From Thraustochytrium sp. TN22 (taxonomy: Eukaryota > Sar > Bigyra > Thraustochytrida > Thraustochytriidae): 45,375 nucleotides of DNA. How positions within the stretch are numbered: the first letter of the stretch is position 1; each line of letters opens with the position of its first letter. Location of the stretch: contig JABLUY010000272.1 of assembly GCA_013306675.1 (NCBI GenBank), positions 1-45,375 of the forward strand. The letters run 5' to 3'. The translations under genes and the position numbers were made by a program. The notes beneath the pieces are model-generated. The model searched no databases and had not been told where the DNA came from. It saw only the letters and a program-made list of their open reading frames with translations. This document shows positions 26,722 to 36,002 of the stretch, in pieces.

Positions 26722-28013
26722 TCACTCCCTGGCAGTGGTCCTAAAGTACTTGGCCAGCTGAGGCCCCTGCTGCGCCTGGTAGTTGTTGCTCTTGTCTGGA
26801 TGGCCATAGGGACGGGCTGGCAGAGAAGAGTTGTTGAAGAACTCCATGAGGCAAATGGGCTGGCCGTCGTAGACAGTGACGGTCTCGTGCGGGCGGACCT
26901 CAAGGACGCCCACCGTCCCATGGAGACTTCCATCGTGCCCGTAGCCAAAGCCAGGGTCAAAGAAACCGGCGTAGTGTGCGCGCAGCTCGCCCACGCGCGA
27001 GGAAAAGGGCACCATCTCTGCTGACAAGTGGTTGGGGATCGAGACGCGCTCCTTGGTCGCCAAAATGTAGAACTTGTCCTTCTCCAGTGTCACGGCCTCG
27101 CTGGGCGGGATGGGCCGAAAGAAGCGCTCCGCATCGTGCGCGCGCAGGCGCGCCAAATCGATCACGGCGCTCGTGGGCAGCGCCTCGAACCCGAGCACGC
27201 CGCCCGGCGTCGCCACCTGCAAGTTCAGACTCAGCACCAGCGCCCCGCGGTGCACCTGCGGCTCGCGAATCGGCTCGCCATCATGGTCGTAGCACAGTAC
27301 GTGCTGCCGCAGCGAGATGGGCGCCAGTGGTGGCGCCTCCGCGTCCGCCTCGGTCGACCGCCGGAACACCATCAGCTGCGACAGCGGCTGGTGCACATGC
27401 ACGCGCACATTGAAGCTGCGCGGCGACACCTCCATCCAGAGCTCGCCAGAGCCCTCCACCGTGTCGTAGAGGCCGCAGCCGTCAAAGATGCCGCGCACCA
27501 TGAGGTCGACGCGGCCGATGCTCGACTTGGGCGACAGCGATCCGATCAGGTCATCGTCCAGCGCCAGCCGCGCGCAAGGGAAAAGGTACGTTTGACCCTT
27601 GAGCAGCAGCACGCCATCCTCCTCGTGCACATCCTTCTTCTCCAGCACCAGATCGCTCGCCTCCGCCTGCACGAGAGCGCCAATGCTTTGCCGGTACGGC
27701 AGCACCTTGTCGCGCACCAGGTAGCACTCGCGGCCCACCGGCAGGTCCACGCTCGCGGGCTCTACGCACGAGACCAGCAGGTCCTCCAGCTCGGCGCTGC
27801 GCTCGCTGCACTCGCTGCGCGCGCCCTCCTGGGGCCCGCTCGACGCGCGCTCGATGAGCGCCACGCCGCCGCGCCGCACCAGCGCCTCGAGCTCGTGGTC
27901 CACGAGCGCCACGACCTCGGGCTCCATCACGCGCACCGCGTCGCCGCTGCCTTCGCCGCCCCGGCCGCCTCGGCTGCGCGCAGGCGTCCGCCTCAGGCAG
28001 GAGTTCTGCCCGC

Positions 28014-28051
<38 letters not shown>

Positions 28052-28215
28052 AGTGTCGTGGTTGACCGCCTAACCATCATCGCCGCCAGCCCGGGCCTGG
28101 CCATGATGAGGGTCGAAGTCATCGTCATCGAGACGTTGAACGTGACGCTCGTCCCGGGCCTCGTCCACCCCGCGCGCGGCGCGCGCGCGGCGGCGAGCGC
28201 GGCGGCGGCGCGCAT
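26722..28215 (-). CDS. Two-domain dCTP deaminase of bacterial type
   Basis: 497-aa protein whose residues from about 100 on match the long (about 370-residue) 2'-deoxycytidine 5'-triphosphate deaminase family best known from alphaproteobacteria, made of two dUTPase/DCD-fold halves. Visible family blocks: EPASVDLPVGRECYLVR, SPKSSIGRVDLMVRGIFDG, ELWMEVSPRSFNVRV and PLSQLMVFRR in the first half. The second half has VSIPNHLSAEMVPFSSRVGE, HYAGFFDPGFGYG and a C-terminal Tyr-Gln-rich tail (NNYQAQQGPQLAKYF). The reaction converts dCTP to dUTP and ammonia, feeding dTMP synthesis. The first 96 residues are extra: Arg/Ala-rich and then a poly-Pro run coded by a GGC microsatellite. They could be an organelle-targeting extension, or the true start could be Met97 (27927). 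Probable bacterial acquisition. Confidence 0.87.
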
Positions 28216-28508
28216 GGCATGACGCGCGCGCGGCGTCGCGTCGCGGCGCGTCGCGGCGCGTCGGGGCGAACTGCCGGAGCGCCCGAGGGCGCGCGCAGAT
28301 TCCAGATCTCAAACGCAAGCCCAAGCACAAGGCAGCCAGCCGCGCGGCTGGCGCAGCCTCGCGCAGCGCAGCGCAGCGCGGCGTGGCGCAGCAGCGCAGC
28401 GTAGCGCAGGTTAGCTTAGATTGGCTTAGCTTAGCTTAGCTTGGCGCACAGCCTCGGGCGCCCTCCGGCCGCGGCGCGCGCGCGCGTGCACGCTGTGGAT
28501 CGAGCGCC
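28216..28508. promoter_or_regulatory. Divergent promoter with CTTAG and GCGCA repeats
   Basis: 293 bp between the divergent dCTP deaminase and RING-TPR-J genes. It contains a GCGTCGCGGC repeat (about 28232-28265), GCGCA-type repeats (about 28348-28410) and a CTTAG pentamer run (about 28411-28444). These repeats flank both transcription starts. No TATA box is seen. Confidence 0.45.
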
Positions 28509-30296
28509 ATGGGCTTCTCGGGCGACATCGTGAGCGCGGCGGGCCACTACGAGGAGTTCGTGTGCGCCATCTGCGTGCAGCTCGTCGACCTGGAGGAGAG
28601 CGCGCTGACGGCCTGCTCGCACGTGTATTGTAGGTCATGTCTGAGCCAGTGGCTGGAGCGCAAGCGGACTTGCCCGACATGCAACAAGGACCTCTCGCTG
28701 CGAGGGTCCAGCGAGGCGCCGACCCTGCGCGCCGGCAGCCCGCTGGCGTGGCGCGTCCTCTCGCGCATCCGCGTCAAGTGCCCTCTGGGCGCCACCGGGT
28801 GCGCCTGGGAGGGCGACTACTCGGAGCTGCAAGCTCACCTGCAGTCCAGCTCGGAGCACGCCGAGAGTGCCGGCCGCGACGGCCGCGCTGCGGCGCTCGC
28901 GCTCAAGGAGCAGGCCAACGCCAAGTACTCCGCGCGCGCCTTTGCCGACGCGCTGCAGCTGTACTCCAAGGCCATCTCGTTCTGTGACGACATGCCGCCG
29001 CTCTACGCAAACCGTGCGGCCGCGCACCTGGCGCTTCTCAACTTTGACGCGGCTCTCGCCGACGCGCGCCGCGCCGCCAACCTGGACCCGACCTTTGCGC
29101 GCGCCTGGGTGCGCGCCGCCAAGGCGCTCGTCGGGCTCGGCCGCTTCGCCGACGCCGTCAGCCTCCTAGAAACCGCGCCGCCCGACCTGGCGCGCTCCGC
29201 GCCGGACCTCGCCGCCGCGCAGCAAAAGGTACTGCGCCTCGACGCGCTGTTCCGCGAGGCGCAGGCCAAGCTCGGCGCGGGCGACGCCAGCGCCGCGCGC
29301 GCCGCCGTCTCGCCCCTGCTCTCCGAGACCAGCGCGCCCAACGTGCTGCTGCTGGCCGCGCGCGTCGAATGCGAAGTCGGCAGCTCGCAGCGCGCTCTGA
29401 AGCTCGCACTCCAGGTCCTGCGCGCCGACGCTGCCGAGCCCGACGCCTACACGGTGCGCTCGCTTGCCATGCTCTACAATGCCGATGTGGACGAGTCCCT
29501 CAAGTACGTGCGCGAGGCGCTCCGCCTCAGCCCGGACGACCGCGAGGCGCTCGCGCTCTTTCGCCGCATCAAGAACGTCCGGGCTCGTTTCGCTGCCGCG
29601 CAGGACGCCCTCAACAAGCGCGCCTACGACACTGCCTGCGACGAGCTCACCAGCCTGCTCGACGAGGCCACGCCACCACGCCACGCCACGCTGCGCGCGC
29701 ACGCGCTCGCCGACCGCGCCAACGCGCACCATCGCGGGGGTCGCCACCAGGAGGCCTTGCGCGACTGCGCCACCGCCATTTACGTTCAAGAGGACAACAA
29801 GCGGGCCTGGCTCACCAAGCTCTATGCACTGCACGCGCTCGGCCGCCACCGGGACGCCCTGCGCGAGATCGAGCCCGTCATGCAGGCCTGGGGTCAGGCC
29901 GACGCTGTCATGCGCGGCGCCTACGAAAAGGCCCAGTTCGAGGTCCGCAAGGCCGACCGGCCGGACTACTATGCCATTCTCACGCCGCAGGCTGCGCCGC
30001 GTCCGCTCTCCACCGTCTCCTCCGAGCTGGAGATCAAGGCTGCCTACAAGCAGCGCGCGCTGGAGTGCCACCCGGACCGTCTACCGCCGGACGCGTCAGC
30101 ACCGGACCGCGCCAAGGCGGAGCACGACTTTAAGCTCGCCGGAGAAGCCTTGGAGATCCTTACGGACTCCTTTTCGCGCAAGCTCTACGACGAGGGCTTT
30201 GACAAGGCTGCAATTCAGGAGCGGATCCAGCGCGCACAGCAGCATGGCCGCGGCGGCGGCGGCGGTGGTGGTGGGCACCATGGTCATCACCACTGA
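28509..30296 (+). CDS. RING / TRAF-type finger / TPR / DnaJ fusion protein
   Basis: 595-aa protein combining a ubiquitin-ligase front end with a co-chaperone body. The C3HC4 RING is at 19-58 (Cys19, 22, 36, His38, Cys41, 44, 55, 58: CAIC..CSHVYCRSC..CPTC). A TRAF-like zinc finger is at 91-117 (CPLGATGC..H..H). TPR repeats resembling DNAJC7 run from about 130 to 465 (ALKEQANAKYSARAFADALQ, MPPLYANRAAAHLALLNFD, LADRANAHHRGGRHQEALRD). A J domain at about 486-563 has an intact HPD (521-523, ALECHPDRLP) that should stimulate Hsp70. The Gly/His tail ends HHGHHH. By analogy with CHIP, the likely role is coupling Hsp70/Hsp90 clients to ubiquitylation; this is inference. Single exon; AATAAA at 30313-30318 is a probable poly(A) signal. 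Confidence 0.92.
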   Translation: MGFSGDIVSAAGHYEEFVCAICVQLVDLEESALTACSHVYCRSCLSQWLERKRTCPTCNKDLSLRGSSEAPTLRAGSPLAWRVLSRIRVKCPLGATGCAWEGDYSELQAHLQSSSEHAESAGRDGRAAALALKEQANAKYSARAFADALQLYSKAISFCDDMPPLYANRAAAHLALLNFDAALADARRAANLDPTFARAWVRAAKALVGLGRFADAVSLLETAPPDLARSAPDLAAAQQKVLRLDALFREAQAKLGAGDASAARAAVSPLLSETSAPNVLLLAARVECEVGSSQRALKLALQVLRADAAEPDAYTVRSLAMLYNADVDESLKYVREALRLSPDDREALALFRRIKNVRARFAAAQDALNKRAYDTACDELTSLLDEATPPRHATLRAHALADRANAHHRGGRHQEALRDCATAIYVQEDNKRAWLTKLYALHALGRHRDALREIEPVMQAWGQADAVMRGAYEKAQFEVRKADRPDYYAILTPQAAPRPLSTVSSELEIKAAYKQRALECHPDRLPPDASAPDRAKAEHDFKLAGEALEILTDSFSRKLYDEGFDKAAIQERIQRAQQHGRGGGGGGGGHHGHHH

Positions 30297-30312
30297 TGAT
30301 GTTTTGAAGAAA

Positions 30313-30318
30313 AATAAA
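30313..30318 (+). promoter_or_regulatory. Probable poly(A) signal AATAAA
   Basis: AATAAA lies 17 nt after the RING-TPR-J stop codon in a short A-rich stretch, only 51 nt from the stop of the convergent channel gene. The two transcripts therefore probably overlap or terminate back to back. Confidence 0.5.
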
Positions 30319-30368
30319 AGAAAGCCAATGTACGATTCGATCCCGTGAGCCAGACGGAGCTTTGTAGC

Positions 30369-33300
30369 TTAGAGCTCGCCCGTAATAGCACCAGCAGAAG
30401 CGCTCGCATTCGCGAGGCCAAGAGTCATGGCCTCAACCTGCTGGACCTGCTGGAGGAGGAGAACGTGGTCGAGCGTGGCGGTGATGCGAGCGAGGGCGTC
30501 GCGCACCTCGCGGTGCTTGGCGATCTGGAACTTGTTCTTGCGAATGTGCCGCGCGACCACAGCGCGACGCGTGCAGCGAAACGCCAAGACCTGCTCGAGC
30601 TCGCGCTTGTTGACGTCCGAAAGACGGCCCTGATCCTCCTCCTCCCCCGCCAACACCGGCACGACGGCATGGTGGCGCGTGAAGCGCAGGTCCGGGATGT
30701 CCGGGTCGTACAGCGAGGTCTTGCCGTGCAAAAGGCGAAAGCCGAGGTTCGGCACGCACGTGAGCAGGTTGATCGGGCTCGGCGCGAGCGGCATGAGGCT
30801 GTACTTTTCAATGAGCTGCGCCAGGGCGTAGAGCCACTGCACGCGCGCGGTCTGTGCCACCTGCTCGAAGCGCCGCGTCATCATGGCGATGAGCAAGTTC
30901 GTGAGCAGGACGGCCGCAATGAGCAGAAACACAAAGAGGAAGACCTGGTACAAGCGCGTGCGGAAGCCCTGGTTCGGGTCGTACGTGGTAAAGGCCTCAA
31001 AGACCGACCAGACGAGCGAGGAGAAGGCGGCGCCGGCCGTCTCGAAGCCAGCCACGTCGCTGCCACCGAGAAGAAAGACAAAGGCCAGAATAAACGCCAC
31101 CAGCACCACGGCCAGCAGCGCGAGGAAGCGCATCACGTCCCACACCACGTACTGCATGGTGATCCAGAGCGGACCGAGGTCCTTGCTGGCGCTGAATAAG
31201 TGGAAGAGGCGAAAGGTGGACAGCACGGCGCCGAGCGACATGAGAATGTCGTAGGCTGCCGAGCTGCGGTCCACGCAAAAGGCCGCCGCGACGATGGAGG
31301 TCGAGACCGTGTCGACCAGGTTCACCGAGTGCTGCAAAAAGGGCCCGACTCCGATGGCCGCCACCTGCTCCACAATGCCGGCGAAGTTGCCCAGGAAGAA
31401 AACGAAGAGGACCAGCTCCGCCGACGAGAGCGCCTCGTGCGTGCCGTGGACGCCGTCGAGCGCGTTGCTCGTGGCCAGGTTTGCGAACGCCAGCAGGTAG
31501 CCCACGTAAGACATGCTCCAGACCGACCACTTAAAGTAGCAGCAGGCAAACTCGGTCCGCGGCATGTCGACCAGCACGCGCAGCGGCCGCGAAAAGGGCA
31601 GGAACCACAGCACGGGCGTGAGGAGGATCAGCAACACGAGCAGACCAAGGCTCACGCACCCGCGATACGCGGATTGGATGGCCGTCTTGAGCCCCGGCAC
31701 GCGCAGCAGAAAGGCCACCACGCTCTCGTTGCGCGTCTTGCGGTCCACGTCTGTGCGCGTTGACTCAGGCCCGGCCGCCGCAATGCCGCCGTTGCCGCCG
31801 CCGTTGCCGCCCGCCAGCAGGGCCTCCGCACCGGGCGCCGGCTTGAACTGGAAGAGACTCGCCGAGAGATTCGCCAGGCTGCCCAGGCCGCGCGTGTAGA
31901 GGCTGTCGGCGGCGTCCTGAAACCAAATGGCGTCGTTCTGCGTCGTGAAGAACTTGTGCGCCACGACGCGCTTCAGCCGGTACTTGACCGCCAGGTACGC
32001 GCAGGTGGACTTGTGGCGGTTGGCCAGGGCGCGCGTGACGAGCGAGCCGTCCTCGCGGCGCCAGGACGGAATGTCGGCGCGCTCGCGCAGCAGCTCCTCC
32101 GCCTCGGCCTGGTCCTCGCAGCAGTCCAGGATTCCGCACACAATCTCCTGGAAGACGGCGGCGTGCGCCTGGTACGAGTCCCAGAACCGCTTCTGCAAGC
32201 CCAGCACGCTGCGCAGCACGTGTGCGCTCATGAGCGCGATGTGCAGCGGGAAGCGCGACTTGCTCACAAAGGCGCGAAAAATGGCCTCCTCCTCGGCGCG
32301 GTCGTCCAGCTCAATCACGCGGTGCAGGTAAAGCTGCAAGAAGGTCTTGTAGTAGTACGCCATCGGGTTGCAGAACTGCAGCACGACCTCCAGGGCGCGC
32401 AGCGCGGGCGCCATGCTCACCCCAGGACCTTCGTCTTCCTCCGCACCAGCGCCGCCGCGCATCTTCTTCTTGAGCGCCTCCTCTTCGTCCTCTTCCTCCG
32501 CAGGCAGCGCTTTCCAGATGAGCTTGCTGCCCAGGCTCGAGGCGGCCGCCAGCTCGCGCTCGATATGGTCCAGGAGCGACTTAAAGTACGCAAAGTTGTC
32601 CGCGCGCGGCAGGCTAGCGCGTAGTTCCTCACGCAGGCCGGCCGCGCCCGCGGCCTGGGCCGGGTCCACGCCGAAGAGCAGCCGGCGCCGGGAGCTGGCC
32701 TGTGCGCCAGGCTCGAATCGCAGGCGCGGCAGCAGCACGCCAAGGACGTCCACGGCGCCGTGCGACACGCACGAGTGCAGACACACTGAGTTGATCTGCA
32801 CGCTCTTGCTGCTGAGCAGGTGCTTGACCAGCGAGACGCGGTTCGCCACCGCCGCGTAGTATATCAGCGTGCACTGCATGCCGGGCTCCTCCGGCGCGTC
32901 CTCCGGCTGGTTCACCGCGAAAACGTCCATCTCCTGGAGCTGGTCCTCGCGCGGCGTCTTGAGGAGCTCTTGCGCGCGCAGCTGCGCGTCGCGCAGTTGG
33001 ATGCGCACCAGCGCCTCCACGGCGTCTCCGGCGCCATGCAGCGCCGCCACGCGCAGCGGGCTACGCCGCATCTTATCCCGCAGTTCGCTGGGATCCAGGC
33101 GGCTGCTCGCGGCGCTCGCATCGCCTTGCTCGTCGCCTTCTTCCGCTTTCAGGTCCGTCTCGATGCCGGTCCCCTCGCCGTCTTCGCCGCTGGCGCCCGG
33201 GCCCACCCTGCACAGCAGCTCGATGACGTCCACCTGGTTCGTCTTGGCGGCCTCGAAGAGCCAGTCGGCCAGCACCTTGGCGTCGCGCCGCGCCGGCGGA

Positions 33301-36002
33301 ACCAGGTCAAAGTAGAAGCGAACCTGATCGATGAGCGAGGTGGTCATGGCCTGGATGCGCGACCGCGTCTCCCATCGCCAAAAGTGCGTCGTCGTCCGCC
33401 CGCCTTTCCCATCCGGCTCGTCCGTGCAGAACGGCTCGTCGGGGAGGTCGGGCACCACGCACCGGAAGATGTGAAGCACGTACCGCGTCTCGAGGCCCGG
33501 AAAGGACGGCGAAGGCGCCACCTCCACCTGCGGCGCGTGCAGCGAGAGGATGCGGATGCTGCGCCGGCGCTGCTCCAGGGGCACGCGAGGGTGCTCGCGC
33601 TCAGTCCCGTCCTCGCCGTGGGAGTACATGCGCGGCTCGAAGAGCTCCTCGCTGATGCCGCGCAGCGCCGCGTCGCGCGGCGTCTCGCCTGGCTTGAACT
33701 TTTCCGCCAGCGTTTTGTACCGCACACGCAGGCGGCCGTCGCCCAGGCGCTGGTGCGTCTCCACAAGCACGCGCCGGTGGTCGCGCTCGTCCACGAGCTC
33801 CACCTTGGCCACGCGGATGAGGCGCAGGGGCCGCTTGCTGCCAAGCGCCGCCCTGCGCAGGTTGCGCCAGCTGCTGGTCGCACCGTCGCGCACTGTCGCC
33901 TCGCCGCGACCTGCGGACCATGAGCCCTTGCGCAGCGAGATGTTATTGCCCTGTTGTTGCAGGAGCGCGGCCTGCTGTTGCTGCGCCGCCTGCGGGCCGC
34001 CTTCGCCGCCGCCAGCGCCGCCGCCGCCGCCACCAGCAGCACCTTGCTGCAAGGCCAGGAGCGGGCTGCGGGCGGCGCCCGGCGCCAGCGCAATCGAGGC
34101 CTGCGCCTCGGTCGGCGAGGTGATGGTGAGGGTCGTCTCGCCCTTGTGCAGCTCGTCAACTAGCTGCTGCACAGTCTTCGCCTGGCCCGTGCCCCAACGT
34201 GCAGTGTCGACGCCGAGCCCCTGGAGCCAGCGTCGCAAAATGTCCTCCGTGATGTCGGCTGGGTCCTCCGGCAGGGTGTACTGCAGCGCCTTGATCTCCT
34301 CGTTGTGCTTGTGCTTTTCACGCTTGCGCGGCGCCTTGGTCTCCGACCAGAACTCTGCCATGCGCGACACGAGCGAAGAGGAAGGTGGGCGGTCCATGCG
34401 CGCCACGCGCGCGCGGTACGAGGCCGCGGCGCGCGCCAGCATACCATGGCCCAGACCACCTGTATCTCCGAGGCCACCCGCAGCGCCAAGGCCCTTTGCC
34501 TTCTTTGTCGCCTCGCCACTGCCGTCCGTGCCGTCGCCCAACGGGGACTGGGGCTGTTGCGCCGACGACTGTGCCTGTTGGAGGCTTGCGGCGTTGCTAT
34601 CGGCGCCGCCGCCCTCGGCGTTGGCGCCAAGGATTTTGGTTTGGACGTGTTCCGCGGGCATCCATTGCCAGAGCCGTACGATGTCCAGGTGCTGCTGGTC
34701 GACGGTGGTGAAGGAGCCGGCCTTGGGCACGCGCGGCGAGAGCATGTCGACCTGCAGCGTGTTCACATAGTACACGGTGCGGAGGCCCGGGAAGCTCTTG
34801 CTGTCGCGAAACTCGTGCGAGGGCCGCTCGAAGCCCGTCGGCTGCACCTTGTCCAGGATACTGGCGGTCTGCGTGAGGTTGCGTCGCCGTGCGTGCGGGT
34901 CGCGCGCAGCGCCAGCGTCTGCGTCGCTTGTGCTGCTGCTGCTGCCGTTGCCGTTGCTGCCGCTCGAGTCGGAGGTCGCACCAAAGGCGGCGCCGCCGCC
35001 GGAGCTGCTATCAATACCGGCGACCGGTCCCCACATGGCAAAGCCCAGCTCCTGTTGCACGTTGCGCAACGCCGCGTGGTAGGGCGACTCGCGGCGCTTT
35101 ACCTTGTAGGCGGGCAACGAGTGAACGTCGTGATGCTTGCGGTTCTGGTCGACCATCTTGAGCGCGTTGACCAGAATATATTTCGTCTCCGGCTGACGGA
35201 TCTTAACACGCACTAGGCGCACCACGCGTATGACGCCGCGGTCATCCGCATAGAGGTCACTCGCGTTGAGCCGCAGCTCCTCGTAGAGGTCCTCGATCGT
35301 CTTGTTGGACTGCTCCGCCTTCCAGCTGCCCCAGCTGATGCGGTACGAGCTGAGTTGATCTTCCAGGAAACTCAACGTGAGGCGCGAGCGGTCGCGCGGG
35401 ATGAGGGGCCGCAAGTTGCCCAGCGTGCGCAGGTCCTCCATGTCGTCGTCGGCGTCCTCGTCATCCAGGCTGCCACTGCCGTCGCCGCCGCCGTCGGGCC
35501 CGCTGCCGCCGCCGGTCGAAGCTAGCGTCGAGCGCGAGGCGCCCATCCCAAGGGCGCTAGTCGCGGCGGCCGCGGCGCTGAGCGCCGCGGCCAGGCTCGT
35601 GCCGCCTACGCTGGTCCCGCTGACGCCGGCGCCGCCCCCTGCGCCCGCGCCGGTGCTACTGCTGCCGCCGCTGCTGCGGCCCGCTGCCAGCTTGGCGCGC
35701 TGCAGCACGTCGCGCAGCTTGCTGCTGCTCTGCCCGCGCCTGAGCACGCGCACCTCGACCAGGACCTGGTCGTCGCGCTCGCTCTGCGCCGCCACGTGGG
35801 CCTGCAGCTCGGCGTCTGTGCGCAGCTCGTAGTTCACCTTGAGCCCGCTCGTCTGCACCACGAGGCGCCCGCCACTCGCCGCCGTCTCGCCCGCCACGGC
35901 GCGCCGCACGTCGCCCAGCGTCGCGAGCCCCCGCTCGCCCAGGTCCACGCGCAGCCGCCGCCGCTGCCCGCTCGCCGCATCCTCGAACTCCGCCACCAGC
36001 AT
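30369..36002 (-). CDS. Giant TRP-like cation channel with two Nudix-like modules and ankyrin-like repeats
   Basis: 1877-aa single-exon frame. Module A (about 215-450) starts with SWGSWKAEQSNKTIEDLYEEL, contains the degenerate Nudix helix SPYHAALRNVQQELGF (306-321) and later SFPGLRTVYYV. Module B (about 585-880) repeats that order: ARWGTGQAKTVQQLVDEL, then PGETPRDAALRGISEELFEP (771-790), then SFPGLETRYVLH. Both lack parts of the catalytic REUXEEXGU box, so they may bind rather than hydrolyse nucleotides. Ankyrin-like helices follow (about 905-1100; SPLRVAALHGAGDAVEALV). The channel domain has hydrophobic segments near 1450-1470, 1490-1510, 1527-1550, 1560-1577 and 1622-1648. A pore loop lies around 1655-1680 (SLVWSVFEAFTTYDPNQG), and S6 runs 1683-1708, ending LLTNLLIAMMTRRFEQV, typical of TRP/PKD channels. 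The C-terminal region is cytosolic. Ion selectivity and ligand are unknown; a Ca2+-permeable channel gated by a nucleotide metabolite is a hypothesis. Confidence 0.85.
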   Translation of the reverse strand: MLVAEFEDAASGQRRRLRVDLGERGLATLGDVRRAVAGETAASGGRLVVQTSGLKVNYELRTDAELQAHVAAQSERDDQVLVEVRVLRRGQSSSKLRDVLQRAKLAAGRSSGGSSSTGAGAGGGAGVSGTSVGGTSLAAALSAAAAATSALGMGASRSTLASTGGGSGPDGGGDGSGSLDDEDADDDMEDLRTLGNLRPLIPRDRSRLTLSFLEDQLSSYRISWGSWKAEQSNKTIEDLYEELRLNASDLYADDRGVIRVVRLVRVKIRQPETKYILVNALKMVDQNRKHHDVHSLPAYKVKRRESPYHAALRNVQQELGFAMWGPVAGIDSSSGGGAAFGATSDSSGSNGNGSSSSTSDADAGAARDPHARRRNLTQTASILDKVQPTGFERPSHEFRDSKSFPGLRTVYYVNTLQVDMLSPRVPKAGSFTTVDQQHLDIVRLWQWMPAEHVQTKILGANAEGGGADSNAASLQQAQSSAQQPQSPLGDGTDGSGEATKKAKGLGAAGGLGDTGGLGHGMLARAAASYRARVARMDRPPSSSLVSRMAEFWSETKAPRKREKHKHNEEIKALQYTLPEDPADITEDILRRWLQGLGVDTARWGTGQAKTVQQLVDELHKGETTLTITSPTEAQASIALAPGAARSPLLALQQGAAGGGGGGAGGGEGGPQAAQQQQAALLQQQGNNISLRKGSWSAGRGEATVRDGATSSWRNLRRAALGSKRPLRLIRVAKVELVDERDHRRVLVETHQRLGDGRLRVRYKTLAEKFKPGETPRDAALRGISEELFEPRMYSHGEDGTEREHPRVPLEQRRRSIRILSLHAPQVEVAPSPSFPGLETRYVLHIFRCVVPDLPDEPFCTDEPDGKGGRTTTHFWRWETRSRIQAMTTSLIDQVRFYFDLVPPARRDAKVLADWLFEAAKTNQVDVIELLCRVGPGASGEDGEGTGIETDLKAEEGDEQGDASAASSRLDPSELRDKMRRSPLRVAALHGAGDAVEALVRIQLRDAQLRAQELLKTPREDQLQEMDVFAVNQPEDAPEEPGMQCTLIYYAAVANRVSLVKHLLSSKSVQINSVCLHSCVSHGAVDVLGVLLPRLRFEPGAQASSRRRLLFGVDPAQAAGAAGLREELRASLPRADNFAYFKSLLDHIERELAAASSLGSKLIWKALPAEEEDEEEALKKKMRGGAGAEEDEGPGVSMAPALRALEVVLQFCNPMAYYYKTFLQLYLHRVIELDDRAEEEAIFRAFVSKSRFPLHIALMSAHVLRSVLGLQKRFWDSYQAHAAVFQEIVCGILDCCEDQAEAEELLRERADIPSWRREDGSLVTRALANRHKSTCAYLAVKYRLKRVVAHKFFTTQNDAIWFQDAADSLYTRGLGSLANLSASLFQFKPAPGAEALLAGGNGGGNGGIAAAGPESTRTDVDRKTRNESVVAFLLRVPGLKTAIQSAYRGCVSLGLLVLLILLTPVLWFLPFSRPLRVLVDMPRTEFACCYFKWSVWSMSYVGYLLAFANLATSNALDGVHGTHEALSSAELVLFVFFLGNFAGIVEQVAAIGVGPFLQHSVNLVDTVSTSIVAAAFCVDRSSAAYDILMSLGAVLSTFRLFHLFSASKDLGPLWITMQYVVWDVMRFLALLAVVLVAFILAFVFLLGGSDVAGFETAGAAFSSLVWSVFEAFTTYDPNQGFRTRLYQVFLFVFLLIAAVLLTNLLIAMMTRRFEQVAQTARVQWLYALAQLIEKYSLMPLAPSPINLLTCVPNLGFRLLHGKTSLYDPDIPDLRFTRHHAVVPVLAGEEEDQGRLSDVNKRELEQVLAFRCTRRAVVARHIRKNKFQIAKHREVRDALARITATLDHVLLLQQVQQVEAMTLGLANASASAGAITGEL

